IMG/VR virus record: IMGVR_UViG_3300042354_000258
Span: 1 to 34,589 of that record
Reading direction: 5' to 3' (one strand)
Origin: a virus
DNA: 34,589 nucleotides
Both the position numbers and the translations under genes were made by a program. Every line of letters begins with the position of its first letter. The first letter of the stretch is position 1. The notes beneath the pieces were generated by a model that was given only the letters and a program-made list of their open reading frames with translations, did not search any database and had not been told where the DNA came from. Shown here one piece after another: positions 16,913 through 24,220 of this stretch.

Positions 16913-16938
16913 TTACCCTTAACTTAAGTTAAGGGTAA
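16913..16938. terminator. Perfect palindrome downstream of the capsid gene
   Basis: Thirteen-base arms TTACCCTTAACTT and its exact reverse complement meet with no spacer, six bases beyond the capsid stop on the minus strand. The minus-strand RNA would fold into a tight hairpin followed by a short T-rich stretch (CTTTTAAG). It could be a weak intrinsic terminator or RNA-processing site that lowers expression of the genes after the capsid gene, or a protein-binding palindrome. Confidence 0.45.
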
Positions 16939-16943
16939 AAAAC

Positions 16944-19355
16944 TTAAACAGCCCTACGCGCAACTCTTAATTTAGCGCAACGAGTTTGTTGTCCTGCTGG
17001 GGAAGCTAAAGCTGCATCCAAGTCAATAACGCCAGTTTGTTCACGGCTAATCCAGATAAAAGATTCTCCCATGTTAAATGGAGTTGTACCAGAAGCGCGA
17101 ACTTCCATTGGTAATGCAATACCGCGACCGACCGCACCGTAGCTAAATACGAAACAGTCTTCAGTAACGGTTGCACCCGCGCCAAAAGTAGTTGTGTTTA
17201 CGGTTGGATCAGATCCACCTGGCGCACCAACACCCCATGTATTGCCTGAGAAAATTTCAAAGCCGCAATATTGACCGACGTAACCTGAGCTTTGTCCGAT
17301 TTCAATTCCAGAAGCCGCACGGAGAACGTTAGAAATATTCTGGCGTTGTTCTTCAGTTACAGGAGAGTAAAGCTTGCCTAAAGATTTCTTTAGATTGTCT
17401 AAGGATTTAGGGGGAACTGTCAAAATGTAACTGTTATTAGGCAAAGTTGGCCATTGGTCGGCGTAAAGCTGGGAATAAACAGAAGACAGGAAGTCTTCAG
17501 TTAAAGTACCGTCATCTGTTGCGGCAACGTTAGCCGGAACGGACGTTACTTCACCCTTATCGTTGTAATAAACTTTAGTTGTCTTAAAGTATTCCTTACG
17601 CACCATCAAATCTTCAAATTTGAAGTAGTGCTGCATTAATACTTTATCCAACACTGCCATTAAGTCAATTAATGACGTAGCTTCAGTAAATTCTGGAATA
17701 AATACAGGGCGGTTGCCTACTCCTGTGCTCAAACCTAGACCCCATTGAGCAATAGTTAATGGGACTGTGGTAATTTCCAAGCCTTGAGAATCCGTAGAAG
17801 TACCACGAGAATAATTAATGCTGGTATAGGTGTCGGTTGTGCTGATCAGGAAGTCGTTAACATCTGTAGGATCGGCTAAATTATTAGCGCGAGGAATCAG
17901 GATGGATTTATTGGGCGCAGATGTTGAGTCATATATAGTGGAAGCAAACTGCCACCAAATATTATTGGAGTTGTGAGTTTCTCTCATTAAAGCTGAGAGA
18001 ACATCCAAGAAAATTGCGCCAATGCTGCCGCTCGATCCAATAGTTGGCCCGGCCGCACGACCAGAAAGAAATCCGCCACCCTCAGAAGATTTAAAGTAAT
18101 TTTCTAATTCTTTAACCAAAGGAGAGTGTTTCCAATTACGCAAACCCTTAGTGGCTTGCTCTTCACGGAAGTGATCGTGCATGAATCTAGCTAAAACATT
18201 ATGATTCCGTTGGACTGCAACCATTCCATCGTGGCGAACTTCTGTAGGTTCGGCTTTGGAACTGTTAAATAAGTCAATAAATTCTTTAGCTAAACCTTGC
18301 ATGGCAAACTTTGGGGTATTTTTAACGGCGGGGACGACTTCAGATCCGGGGCGGCCAATTAACTGCGAAATATCTTTAAGGGTATCAGCTAATTGCTGGG
18401 CTTTTAATCTCTCGGCGCGTTCTTGGTCTAATTCTTGTTTTAAGCTTGAATTTTCTGCTAAGGCTTGAGATTTTTCTTGTTCTAGAACTAAATTCATTTC
18501 CCGAACTGGAGTTACTGTTTCAAGAATTAATTTTCTAACGGCTTCTAAATCTAAGCCTTGAGGCTTCAACTCTGCTACGGCTACAATCTCCCTTTCCTCT
18601 AGCGCAGGAACGGGGTCGGGAGTTGAAGATTTAACTTCTTCTAAAGGTGTTAGTGGAGGCATATTTTTACCTTTAATTTGAATAATTTTAGGCTCATCTT
18701 TTCCATTGCGCTGTAGGCTTTTGCCTACTCCTACCGTCGGATCGGCAGGTACGCTTGCATGGGATATCTCAAATATTTCCCAATTTTTACTTATCCTGAC
18801 TGGGTAATAACCCCTGTCTGCGAGTCCGTATTTTTCAATAAGAGCGGCGGCTTCTTTCTTGGGAAGTTCGGTGTATTCATCCTGTACTTGGTACATGAAC
18901 GAAACACCTTTACGAGTACCCTTTTGGACTAAGTTATATAAGTCTCTACCCTCTGTGTTGTCGTCGTACTGGACATCGCAAATAGCCTTACCTTGGGAGA
19001 AATTTACCCCCATTACTAGGCCGCGTTGCAAATCCCAATTATGATTCCAAAGAATTGGGCAGACACCTTCTGTAACCCTTTGAGTATTGCAACAGCCTGG
19101 CTCATGGGAAAGAACTTCGTAATATCTCTCATCTTCCCAGTAATCGTATCTAAGGATTGGATATTCGGAAGAAAAAACAAAACTTGCGGTTAAGTTTCCT
19201 ACTACTTCTTCCCCACTCTCCTCTTCCTCCATATCCTTATTTAAATTTAAAGATTTTGAGAAGTTGGGAAGAATTTCCAAATTAAAATATCGCGTAGCTT
19301 GACCTACGGCAATTTCACCATCCTTAAGTTCTAACCTTGCATTTTTCTCTGACAC
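16944..19355 (-). CDS. Prohead protease fused to major capsid protein (HK97 fold)
   Basis: This 803-residue protein joins two head functions that are usually separate genes. Residues about 60-215 look like an HK97-type prohead protease: ILWNHNWDL with His105, GVSFMYQV with Ser152, and the typical ending EISHASVPADPTVGV. Residues 270-333 are a charged coiled coil (LEQEKSQALAENSSLKQELD), the expected scaffold or delta region. Residues from about 385 to 803 fit a major capsid protein, with FLDVLSALM, ANVAATDDGTLTEDFL, SYILTVPPKSLDNLKK and a final part FNMGESFIWISREQTGV. Cleavage would release mature capsid protein; the exact site is not visible. The start is GTG 19355 without a clear ribosome binding site. 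Confidence 0.85.
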   Translation of the reverse strand: MSEKNARLELKDGEIAVGQATRYFNLEILPNFSKSLNLNKDMEEEESGEEVVGNLTASFVFSSEYPILRYDYWEDERYYEVLSHEPGCCNTQRVTEGVCPILWNHNWDLQRGLVMGVNFSQGKAICDVQYDDNTEGRDLYNLVQKGTRKGVSFMYQVQDEYTELPKKEAAALIEKYGLADRGYYPVRISKNWEIFEISHASVPADPTVGVGKSLQRNGKDEPKIIQIKGKNMPPLTPLEEVKSSTPDPVPALEEREIVAVAELKPQGLDLEAVRKLILETVTPVREMNLVLEQEKSQALAENSSLKQELDQERAERLKAQQLADTLKDISQLIGRPGSEVVPAVKNTPKFAMQGLAKEFIDLFNSSKAEPTEVRHDGMVAVQRNHNVLARFMHDHFREEQATKGLRNWKHSPLVKELENYFKSSEGGGFLSGRAAGPTIGSSGSIGAIFLDVLSALMRETHNSNNIWWQFASTIYDSTSAPNKSILIPRANNLADPTDVNDFLISTTDTYTSINYSRGTSTDSQGLEITTVPLTIAQWGLGLSTGVGNRPVFIPEFTEATSLIDLMAVLDKVLMQHYFKFEDLMVRKEYFKTTKVYYNDKGEVTSVPANVAATDDGTLTEDFLSSVYSQLYADQWPTLPNNSYILTVPPKSLDNLKKSLGKLYSPVTEEQRQNISNVLRAASGIEIGQSSGYVGQYCGFEIFSGNTWGVGAPGGSDPTVNTTTFGAGATVTEDCFVFSYGAVGRGIALPMEVRASGTTPFNMGESFIWISREQTGVIDLDAALASPAGQQTRCAKLRVARRAV

Positions 19356-19394
19356 TTTTTTTAAGGTTAAAAAAACTGATTAGTGCTTATTATA

Positions 19395-19421
19395 ACATTC
19401 TTTATGGGAATGTGCTATAAA
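19395..19421 (+). promoter_or_regulatory. Extended -10 promoter with overlapping operator for the reductase
   Basis: TGTGCTATAAA ending at 19421 is an extended -10 (TGC-TATAAA at 19416-19421) about 30 bases before the reductase start. Just upstream, ACATTC (19395-19400) and GAATGT (19408-19413) form an inverted repeat with a seven-base spacer, a plausible operator. A second -10-like TATAAC sits at 19391. No cobalamin riboswitch fits in this 95-base interval. Confidence 0.5.
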
Positions 19422-19450
19422 CAAGTATAAATCTTTACTCCTCTAAGAAA

Positions 19451-22400
19451 ATGTTTAACGAAGTTTATGCTCCGTCCGCAAAACCTGTGTTTTACCGCAC
19501 TTATTCAAGAAGTAAAAAAGAGACATGGCAAGATGTTTGTGACCGGACAATTACGGCATTAATTTCTCTGGGAAAATTAACTAAGGCTGAGGGTGACTTA
19601 ATTAGGCGATCGCAGGAAGAATTTAAAGTATTAAGTAGTGGAAGATGGCTGTGGTGTGGTGGTACAGATTGGTTAAAAAAGCCAGAAAACGTTTACGGTG
19701 CTTATAATTGCTCATCCACAAACATTACAGACTGGGAAGCATTAAGCTTAATGATGAATTTGGCTATGCAGGGATGCGGGACTGGCGCAGTGTTGGAAGA
19801 TAAATATATTAAAAATCTTCCTATTATAAGGAATAATTTAAGCGTAGAGATTGTTAATTTACCTGGCACTGTAAAAAAAGAAAACAGGCATGATGACACT
19901 ATCGTTAGCGGCGCGCGCGGACAAGTTAACATTTTTGTTGGAGACAGCCGTAAGGGTTGGGTAGACTCTTACCTTACACTTCTAGAGTTGTCTTCAAGGG
20001 AAGATTTAGCGAAAAACGTTAAAGTTTTCGTTTGCTTAGGTGCGGTAAGAAATAGTGGGGAAAAACTACGGGGTTTTGGCGGAACAGCTAATCCCATAGC
20101 TTTAGCTGGGATGTATGGAAAATTAGCTAAGATTTTAAACGGGGCTATAGGTCGCCAACTTACCGCTTTAGAGTTATGCAAGTTAATTGATGAGGCTAGT
20201 GTTACAATTGTAGCCGGAAATATAAGAAGGTCGGCGGGCATGAGACAGGGTTCGCCAGAAGATATAGAGTTTGCGACCGCTAAAGATAACTTGTGGCAAC
20301 AAGACAATGAGGGTAACTGGAAAATAGATCCTGACAAAGATTGCTTAAGAATGGCTAATCATACGTTAGTTTATCACCGTCGCCCAACTTTAGAAGAGGT
20401 CAAAAAAAGTGTGCAAAAACAATTCCACAGCGGTGAAGGTGCAATTCAATGGGCTGGCGAAGCGGTAGCTAGAGCTAACGTGGATTTACTCTCTAATAAG
20501 GATTTAAAAAATAAGTTTTTAGACTTATACAATAAGTCCTTAAATGAAGCATTAAATTTTTTAGCTAAGTTAGGGCTGTTGAGTATTGCTGAAGCGGAAG
20601 AAAGGATGTCTAGGTACGCTACCAACCCTTGTTTTCGTGGGGATATGAAAATATTAACTAAAGATGGTTACAGAACATTCGAGTCGTTGGACGGTCAAGA
20701 TGTAGAGATAATTAACGCAGAGGGCAATGTTTCTCTATCTCATATATGGTGTTCAGGTGAAAAGGAAACCGTAAGGGTAGGAATGGGGGCTTATGGAAGT
20801 ATTCACTGCACTCCAGATCACTCTTTTTTAAATATTGATGGCAAAAGAGTTGACGCATCTGAATTAAGACCGGGTGACAGATTAATGCCATTCTTAAAAG
20901 TGCCAGAGCATAAGAATAAAATATTCGTTTGTTTAGGATTTGTCCAAGGTGATGGTCAATTATCTGATTTATCTGATTTGAAAGGCGACAAAAAAGGGCA
21001 ACTAGGTGTTGCTGTCAACATAGGTAAAAAGGATCAAGAAATCCTAGAATTTTTCCAAGAAACGGAAGGTTTGAAATGCAAGAAACATGGCGAAAGGCGT
21101 ATTTATGTTAACGGACTGAATGAGTTAATTGACAAATACGACTTTTCTCTTTACACCCTTCCATTTCGCGCACTCCCATCCACTTATAAAGGCTGGGACT
21201 TAGACATAAAAGCATCGTTCTTGTCTGGACTTTATTCAGCTAACGGCAGTGTTCTAAAAAACGGCAGAGTGACCTTAAAGACGACCTGTAGAGAAATGGG
21301 CGAACAGGTTGTTGATTCTTTAAAAGCAGACTTTGGCATAGAAGCTTATATTACCATCAACCGACCGTCAACCGTATCGTTTCCTAACGGTATTTACCAA
21401 TGTAGAGAAAGTTACGACGTAAATATTCAGCAATACAAAGGGAGACTTTCATTCTTCAACCAAATCAACTTTATTCATTCGTACAAGATTGATAAATTTG
21501 CCAAAACTCTCTTGGCAACCTCTCCCTCAATATCGGTAGTAGAAAAACAAGGGATTGTAAAAGTTTATGATTTTTCTGAACCAATAACGCACTGGGGTGT
21601 AGTAGAGGGCTTTGTCGCGCATAATTGCGGAGAAATTGTGGGTAACAATTTTTTCTGCGATCTCGCTGAAGTACACCTAAACACGCTAGATGGAAAAGAC
21701 TTAAATAGTTTAAGAGACTCATTTAGGGCTGCGGGTTTAATTGCAGCCGTACTATTAAATGACAAATTCCCTGACGAGAGATATCAAAAATCTAGGGAGT
21801 TAGACCCTATTGTTGGCGTTAGCTTTACTGGCTTATTTGACTTTTTCGTTAATTTATTTGGGGAAAGTTGGTTGCGCTGGTGGGAAGGCGGCAGGGAGGA
21901 ATACTCAGACAGAGACTTTATCACATCAAAGGATTTAGAAAATTGGATAGAAACATTCCCAGATGAGGTAGTTGAAATTATTAACGATTGGAATAAAAGC
22001 CAAGGGAAATTTGCTATAAAACACCCCGGCGTTTGCAACGGACTACTTTTTAAAGCCTTGGAAGAATTTTACCTGACGCTTTTTAAAGATGAAGCCCATA
22101 AAGCAGTTTGGGAATACTGTCATGCACATTCGCTTAAACGCCCCAATAGATGTACTACGGTGCAACCAAGCGGGACTAAGAGTCTCTTAACTGGCGCGTC
22201 TCCTGGTTGGCATCCTCCAAAAGCTGCTAGATTTATCCGTCGGATTACTTTTGGCAGAGACGATGCAGTAGCTTTAGCTTGTATGGACTATGGCTACAGT
22301 ATTATTCCTTCCCAATCTTGTAAAGATGCTGAGGGTAATTTATTAAACGATCCATTTGACCCAAGAGTTACGGAATGGTTGGTAGAAATTCCCACAAAAA

Positions 22401-22834
22401 CTAGCTGGGCGGATAACATCGGGGAAGATGTAGATATAAGCAAATTTAGCGCAAAAGCCCAATTTGACTTTTACCTACAAGTACAAAATTACTACGCAAC
22501 TCACAATACTTCAGCAACTTTGGAAATACGTCAAGAGGAAATTGGGGAATATGCACAACTCCTTTACCAGAACATCCAAAATTGTGGCGGATATAGTTCT
22601 GCGGCACTTTTGGCAAGATTTGACGGTGGCGAAACTTTCCCTCGTCTGCCATTTGAGCCAATTTCTAAGGAAAAATATGAAGATTTATGGGGAGAGGTTT
22701 TAGCTCGCCGTAAAAATAGTAGTTTTGATGAACTTTTGCAAATAAGGTTAAGCGCAGCGGAAGTGGAAGATTCTCAAGTTGGCCCGGCCGGATGCGACTC
22801 GGATAAGTGCTTATTTAAGGAAGTGGGCAAATAA
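19451..22834 (+). CDS. nrdJ: Class II (B12-dependent) ribonucleotide reductase with intein
   Basis: A 1127-residue precursor; removing the intein (residues 394-725) leaves 795 residues, near the size of monomeric ribonucleoside-triphosphate reductases. This family reduces ribonucleotides using adenosylcobalamin. Recognised motifs are YNCSSTN (first redox Cys), GFGGTA, VAGNIRRSA, and NP|CGEI with FCDLAEVHL, corresponding to the radical Cys408 and the redox Cys419 of the Lactobacillus enzyme. TTVQPSGTKSLLTGASPGWH and a C-terminal pair GCDSDKC (Cys-x4-Cys) that reloads the active site complete the set. All key cysteines are present. It is a plus-strand gene between minus-strand capsid and portal blocks, with its own promoter and a strong terminator. 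The enzyme supplies deoxynucleotides for phage DNA synthesis. Confidence 0.93.
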   Translation: MFNEVYAPSAKPVFYRTYSRSKKETWQDVCDRTITALISLGKLTKAEGDLIRRSQEEFKVLSSGRWLWCGGTDWLKKPENVYGAYNCSSTNITDWEALSLMMNLAMQGCGTGAVLEDKYIKNLPIIRNNLSVEIVNLPGTVKKENRHDDTIVSGARGQVNIFVGDSRKGWVDSYLTLLELSSREDLAKNVKVFVCLGAVRNSGEKLRGFGGTANPIALAGMYGKLAKILNGAIGRQLTALELCKLIDEASVTIVAGNIRRSAGMRQGSPEDIEFATAKDNLWQQDNEGNWKIDPDKDCLRMANHTLVYHRRPTLEEVKKSVQKQFHSGEGAIQWAGEAVARANVDLLSNKDLKNKFLDLYNKSLNEALNFLAKLGLLSIAEAEERMSRYATNPCFRGDMKILTKDGYRTFESLDGQDVEIINAEGNVSLSHIWCSGEKETVRVGMGAYGSIHCTPDHSFLNIDGKRVDASELRPGDRLMPFLKVPEHKNKIFVCLGFVQGDGQLSDLSDLKGDKKGQLGVAVNIGKKDQEILEFFQETEGLKCKKHGERRIYVNGLNELIDKYDFSLYTLPFRALPSTYKGWDLDIKASFLSGLYSANGSVLKNGRVTLKTTCREMGEQVVDSLKADFGIEAYITINRPSTVSFPNGIYQCRESYDVNIQQYKGRLSFFNQINFIHSYKIDKFAKTLLATSPSISVVEKQGIVKVYDFSEPITHWGVVEGFVAHNCGEIVGNNFFCDLAEVHLNTLDGKDLNSLRDSFRAAGLIAAVLLNDKFPDERYQKSRELDPIVGVSFTGLFDFFVNLFGESWLRWWEGGREEYSDRDFITSKDLENWIETFPDEVVEIINDWNKSQGKFAIKHPGVCNGLLFKALEEFYLTLFKDEAHKAVWEYCHAHSLKRPNRCTTVQPSGTKSLLTGASPGWHPPKAARFIRRITFGRDDAVALACMDYGYSIIPSQSCKDAEGNLLNDPFDPRVTEWLVEIPTKTSWADNIGEDVDISKFSAKAQFDFYLQVQNYYATHNTSATLEIRQEEIGEYAQLLYQNIQNCGGYSSAALLARFDGGETFPRLPFEPISKEKYEDLWGEVLARRKNSSFDELLQIRLSAAEVEDSQVGPAGCDSDKCLFKEVGK
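20630..21625 (+). mobile_element. Intein with LAGLIDADG endonuclease domain
   Basis: The in-frame insert encodes 332 residues (394-725 of the precursor). It starts with Cys in CFRGDMKILTKDGYRTF, a clear intein block A. Block B is GSIHCTPDHSFL, with the conserved T-x-x-H pattern. The C-terminal end reads WGVVEGFVAHN followed by Cys, the normal His-Asn/Cys splice junction. In the middle, LGFVQGDGQ and LSGLYSANG are the two LAGLIDADG-like helices of a homing endonuclease, followed by a KTTCREMG region. The intein is therefore probably able to splice and maybe to home. The +1 residue is the reductase's radical cysteine. Confidence 0.9.
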
Positions 22835-22837
22835 ACC

Positions 22838-22954
22838 CGTCAGGTAAATTACAATAAATCCTCCAAAGGCTTATACAAAAGCACTTTGGAGGATTTTTAA
22901 CTTTAAGCCCACGTCAGGTAAAAAGGGGTATTTTTGTAAAAGCGTCAGGTAAAA
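22838..22954. repeat. Three direct repeats CGTCAGGTAAA
   Basis: Copies lie at 22838-22848, 22912-22922 and 22943-22953, in the space between the convergent reductase and the next minus-strand gene. A shorter copy (GTCAGGTAA) is at 23872. Their complement TTTACCTGACG is one base away from the TTTACTTGACG at 23016-23026. The function is unknown; they could be protein-binding sites or decayed promoter boxes. Confidence 0.5.
22856..22898. terminator. Strong intrinsic terminator after the reductase
   Basis: AAATCCTCCAAAG (22856-22868) pairs with CTTTGGAGGATTT (22884-22896), leaving a 15-base loop, and five T end the plus-strand hairpin. A-rich bases before the stem allow use on the minus strand too, so it could stop both convergent transcripts. 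Confidence 0.85.
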
Positions 22955-23030
22955 TCCTTATTAGAGAAGAAAACGCTTGACGCGATTTGTGTGACGTTTC
23001 CCTAAAAACTCCATTTTTACTTGACGTTTT

Positions 23031-23555
23031 TTAGACTATTTCTACCCAACCCTCGCCGTCGTAAACAAAAAATTTAGTCAAGGTTGAGTTAAAATAAATC
23101 TGATATTGAGCCAAACTTGTAGTTGGCGCAGCACTTAATACTCCTAAAAATCTATAAGTATGTTGGGCAACTGATGATGCGGTAATAACTTGAATTTTAT
23201 CCGCCGGCGTAATATTGGCGGAAAAGTTAAATGAATCAATTTGGCTCAATGGCGTAATAAGCTGAATCTCTCCCGAATAGGCAATTGGGATTTGTCCACT
23301 CATAGCCATAGTTTGCCCCGCGCTAATTACTAAATCTAATTTGCTGCCAGCCGCGGGGATTTTAAATAAGTAATAGCCACTGGGGAATAAACCCAGTCTT
23401 TGCTGTGTGTCGCCTATAAAAATAATTCCCAACGATCCGTAAAACTGTTGGATATTTTGGAGTGTGAATGTAAAAGTGTCACCGGGGCTTATGGTGAGGT
23501 TTATAAATTCCGCAGATTGGGAAGTTAAATCTATTTGTTTTTGACGCTTAGGCAT
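23031..23555 (-). CDS. Beta-rich virion-type protein, unrecognised
   Basis: A 174-residue protein starting at ATG 23555. After a short basic start (PKRQKQIDLT) it is almost entirely beta-strand-like: AEFINLTISPGDTFTFTL, GYYLFKIPAAGSKLDLVISAG, IPIAYSGEIQLITPL, SFNFSANITP. It ends with QIYFNSTLTKFFVYDGEGWVEIV; 'YDG-x-x-W' endings are common in phage fibre or capsid-decoration proteins. It is in the same direction as the portal and capsid genes and lies between them, so a role on the head surface or as a small fibre is likely. No family is firmly recognised. Confidence 0.6.
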   Translation of the reverse strand: MPKRQKQIDLTSQSAEFINLTISPGDTFTFTLQNIQQFYGSLGIIFIGDTQQRLGLFPSGYYLFKIPAAGSKLDLVISAGQTMAMSGQIPIAYSGEIQLITPLSQIDSFNFSANITPADKIQVITASSVAQHTYRFLGVLSAAPTTSLAQYQIYFNSTLTKFFVYDGEGWVEIV

Positions 23556-23618
23556 ATCTATAAAGTAAGTAATTATTTATATCAGTATATCCTAAATTTA
23601 TATTTTTTAATTTACCTA

Positions 23619-23648
23619 TTGACCGACGATAGAAAGGTGTGGTATAAC
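23619..23648 (+). promoter_or_regulatory. Promoter for the small plus-strand genes at 23685
   Basis: TTGACC (23619-23624), an 18-base spacer starting GACGATAGA, and TATAAC (23643-23648) preceded by TGTGG make a good sigma-70-type promoter. The GACGATA in the spacer resembles the element at 781, 25549 and 28133, here shifted by one base. Confidence 0.6.
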
Positions 23649-23684
23649 CAGAATGAAGTTAAAGAGTAAGAGAGGAATATAAAG

Positions 23685-23858
23685 ATGACTAAAACAGAAG
23701 TAATTGAATTGATGAAGTCCGCGTCTAGCGAAGAAGATTGGAATAACAAACAAATGCGATCAAGTAAAATCTGCTTGCGGCGGATATCCCGATTAGGGAA
23801 TGTTCCGAACAAAGAATGTTGCAAACTTGGACAAGTAATAAAAAAATTATCGCGGTAG
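23685..23858 (+). CDS. Small basic protein
   Basis: A 57-codon gene with a good ribosome binding site (AGAGGAA at 23671-23677) and a good promoter upstream. The protein begins with an acidic helix-like segment (TKTEVIELMKSASSEEDW) and continues basic (MRSSKICLRRISRLGNVPNK), with three cysteines in total. I do not recognise the family. It is oriented against the surrounding structural genes and is the first gene of a two-gene plus-strand island that ends at a strong terminator. A regulatory or host-interaction role would fit but is not shown. Confidence 0.6.
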   Translation: MTKTEVIELMKSASSEEDWNNKQMRSSKICLRRISRLGNVPNKECCKLGQVIKKLSR

Positions 23859-23889
23859 AAATTTTAAAATAGTCAGGTAATTAAAAAGT

Positions 23890-24126
23890 ATGCCAGAAAT
23901 AAAATACATAAAATGCCCTAGTTGCGGATGGGTTGGGGATTCCAATCCTACGCCAGCAGAAATTTATGGAAGTTTAAAAACTGAAGTTCCGACAGTAATA
24001 AAAACTTTACAATTAAACAGATCTCTTGGCAATTACGGTTTTAGCGGGAGTTATGCTGAATGTCCAAATTGCGGAAAAGATTTATCGGACGGAAAATTTA
24101 ACGTAAACCCCGATTATTTATGCTAA
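23890..24126 (+). CDS. Small protein with two CxxC zinc knuckles
   Basis: A 78-residue protein in which KCPSCGWVGD at residues 8-17 and ECPNCGKDLSDG at residues 57-68 form two CPxC knuckles, enough for one zinc-ribbon fold. Between them lies a stretch (KTEVPTVIKTLQLNRSLG) that could be a helix or loop. Zinc-ribbon peptides of this kind are widespread in phages and often bind nucleic acid or protein; the target is unknown. It is 31 bases downstream of the small basic gene, preceded by the weak AGTCAGGTAATT, and is followed by a terminator. Confidence 0.6.
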   Translation: MPEIKYIKCPSCGWVGDSNPTPAEIYGSLKTEVPTVIKTLQLNRSLGNYGFSGSYAECPNCGKDLSDGKFNVNPDYLC

Positions 24127-24176
24127 AATATTATCGTGGTTCTTAGCTTGAGTCACTCCTCACTATTTACTATGGT

Positions 24177-24216
24177 AATCCCTTAACTCAGCACCAGAAG
24201 TTAAGGGATTTTTTTA
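24177..24216. terminator. Intrinsic terminator between convergent genes
   Basis: AATCCCTTAACT (24177-24188) pairs with AGTTAAGGGATT (24199-24210), a perfect 12-base stem with a 10-base loop, followed by a T run. It closes the small plus-strand island at 23685-24126. The A/T-rich flank upstream could let it also stop the minus-strand portal transcript. Confidence 0.85.
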
Positions 24217-24220
24217 TTAA

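Noticed and set aside
19356-19450. Cobalamin riboswitch for the B12-dependent reductase
   Set aside because: The interval is only 95 bases and lacks the B12-box-like and pairing elements; only promoter-like boxes and a short inverted repeat are seen.
22464-22703. Plus-strand frame inside the reductase C-terminal part
   Set aside because: It overlaps the conserved end of the reductase in another frame and has no start signal.
22977-23026. Two TTGACG boxes (22977, 23021) as further promoters of the shared type
   Set aside because: They lack the ACG-TATA spacer element and have no -10 box at a proper distance; the second runs into the end of a minus-strand gene.
24127-24220. tRNA gene between the zinc-knuckle gene and the portal
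   Set aside because: No cloverleaf or T-loop sequence is present; the only structure is the terminator hairpin.
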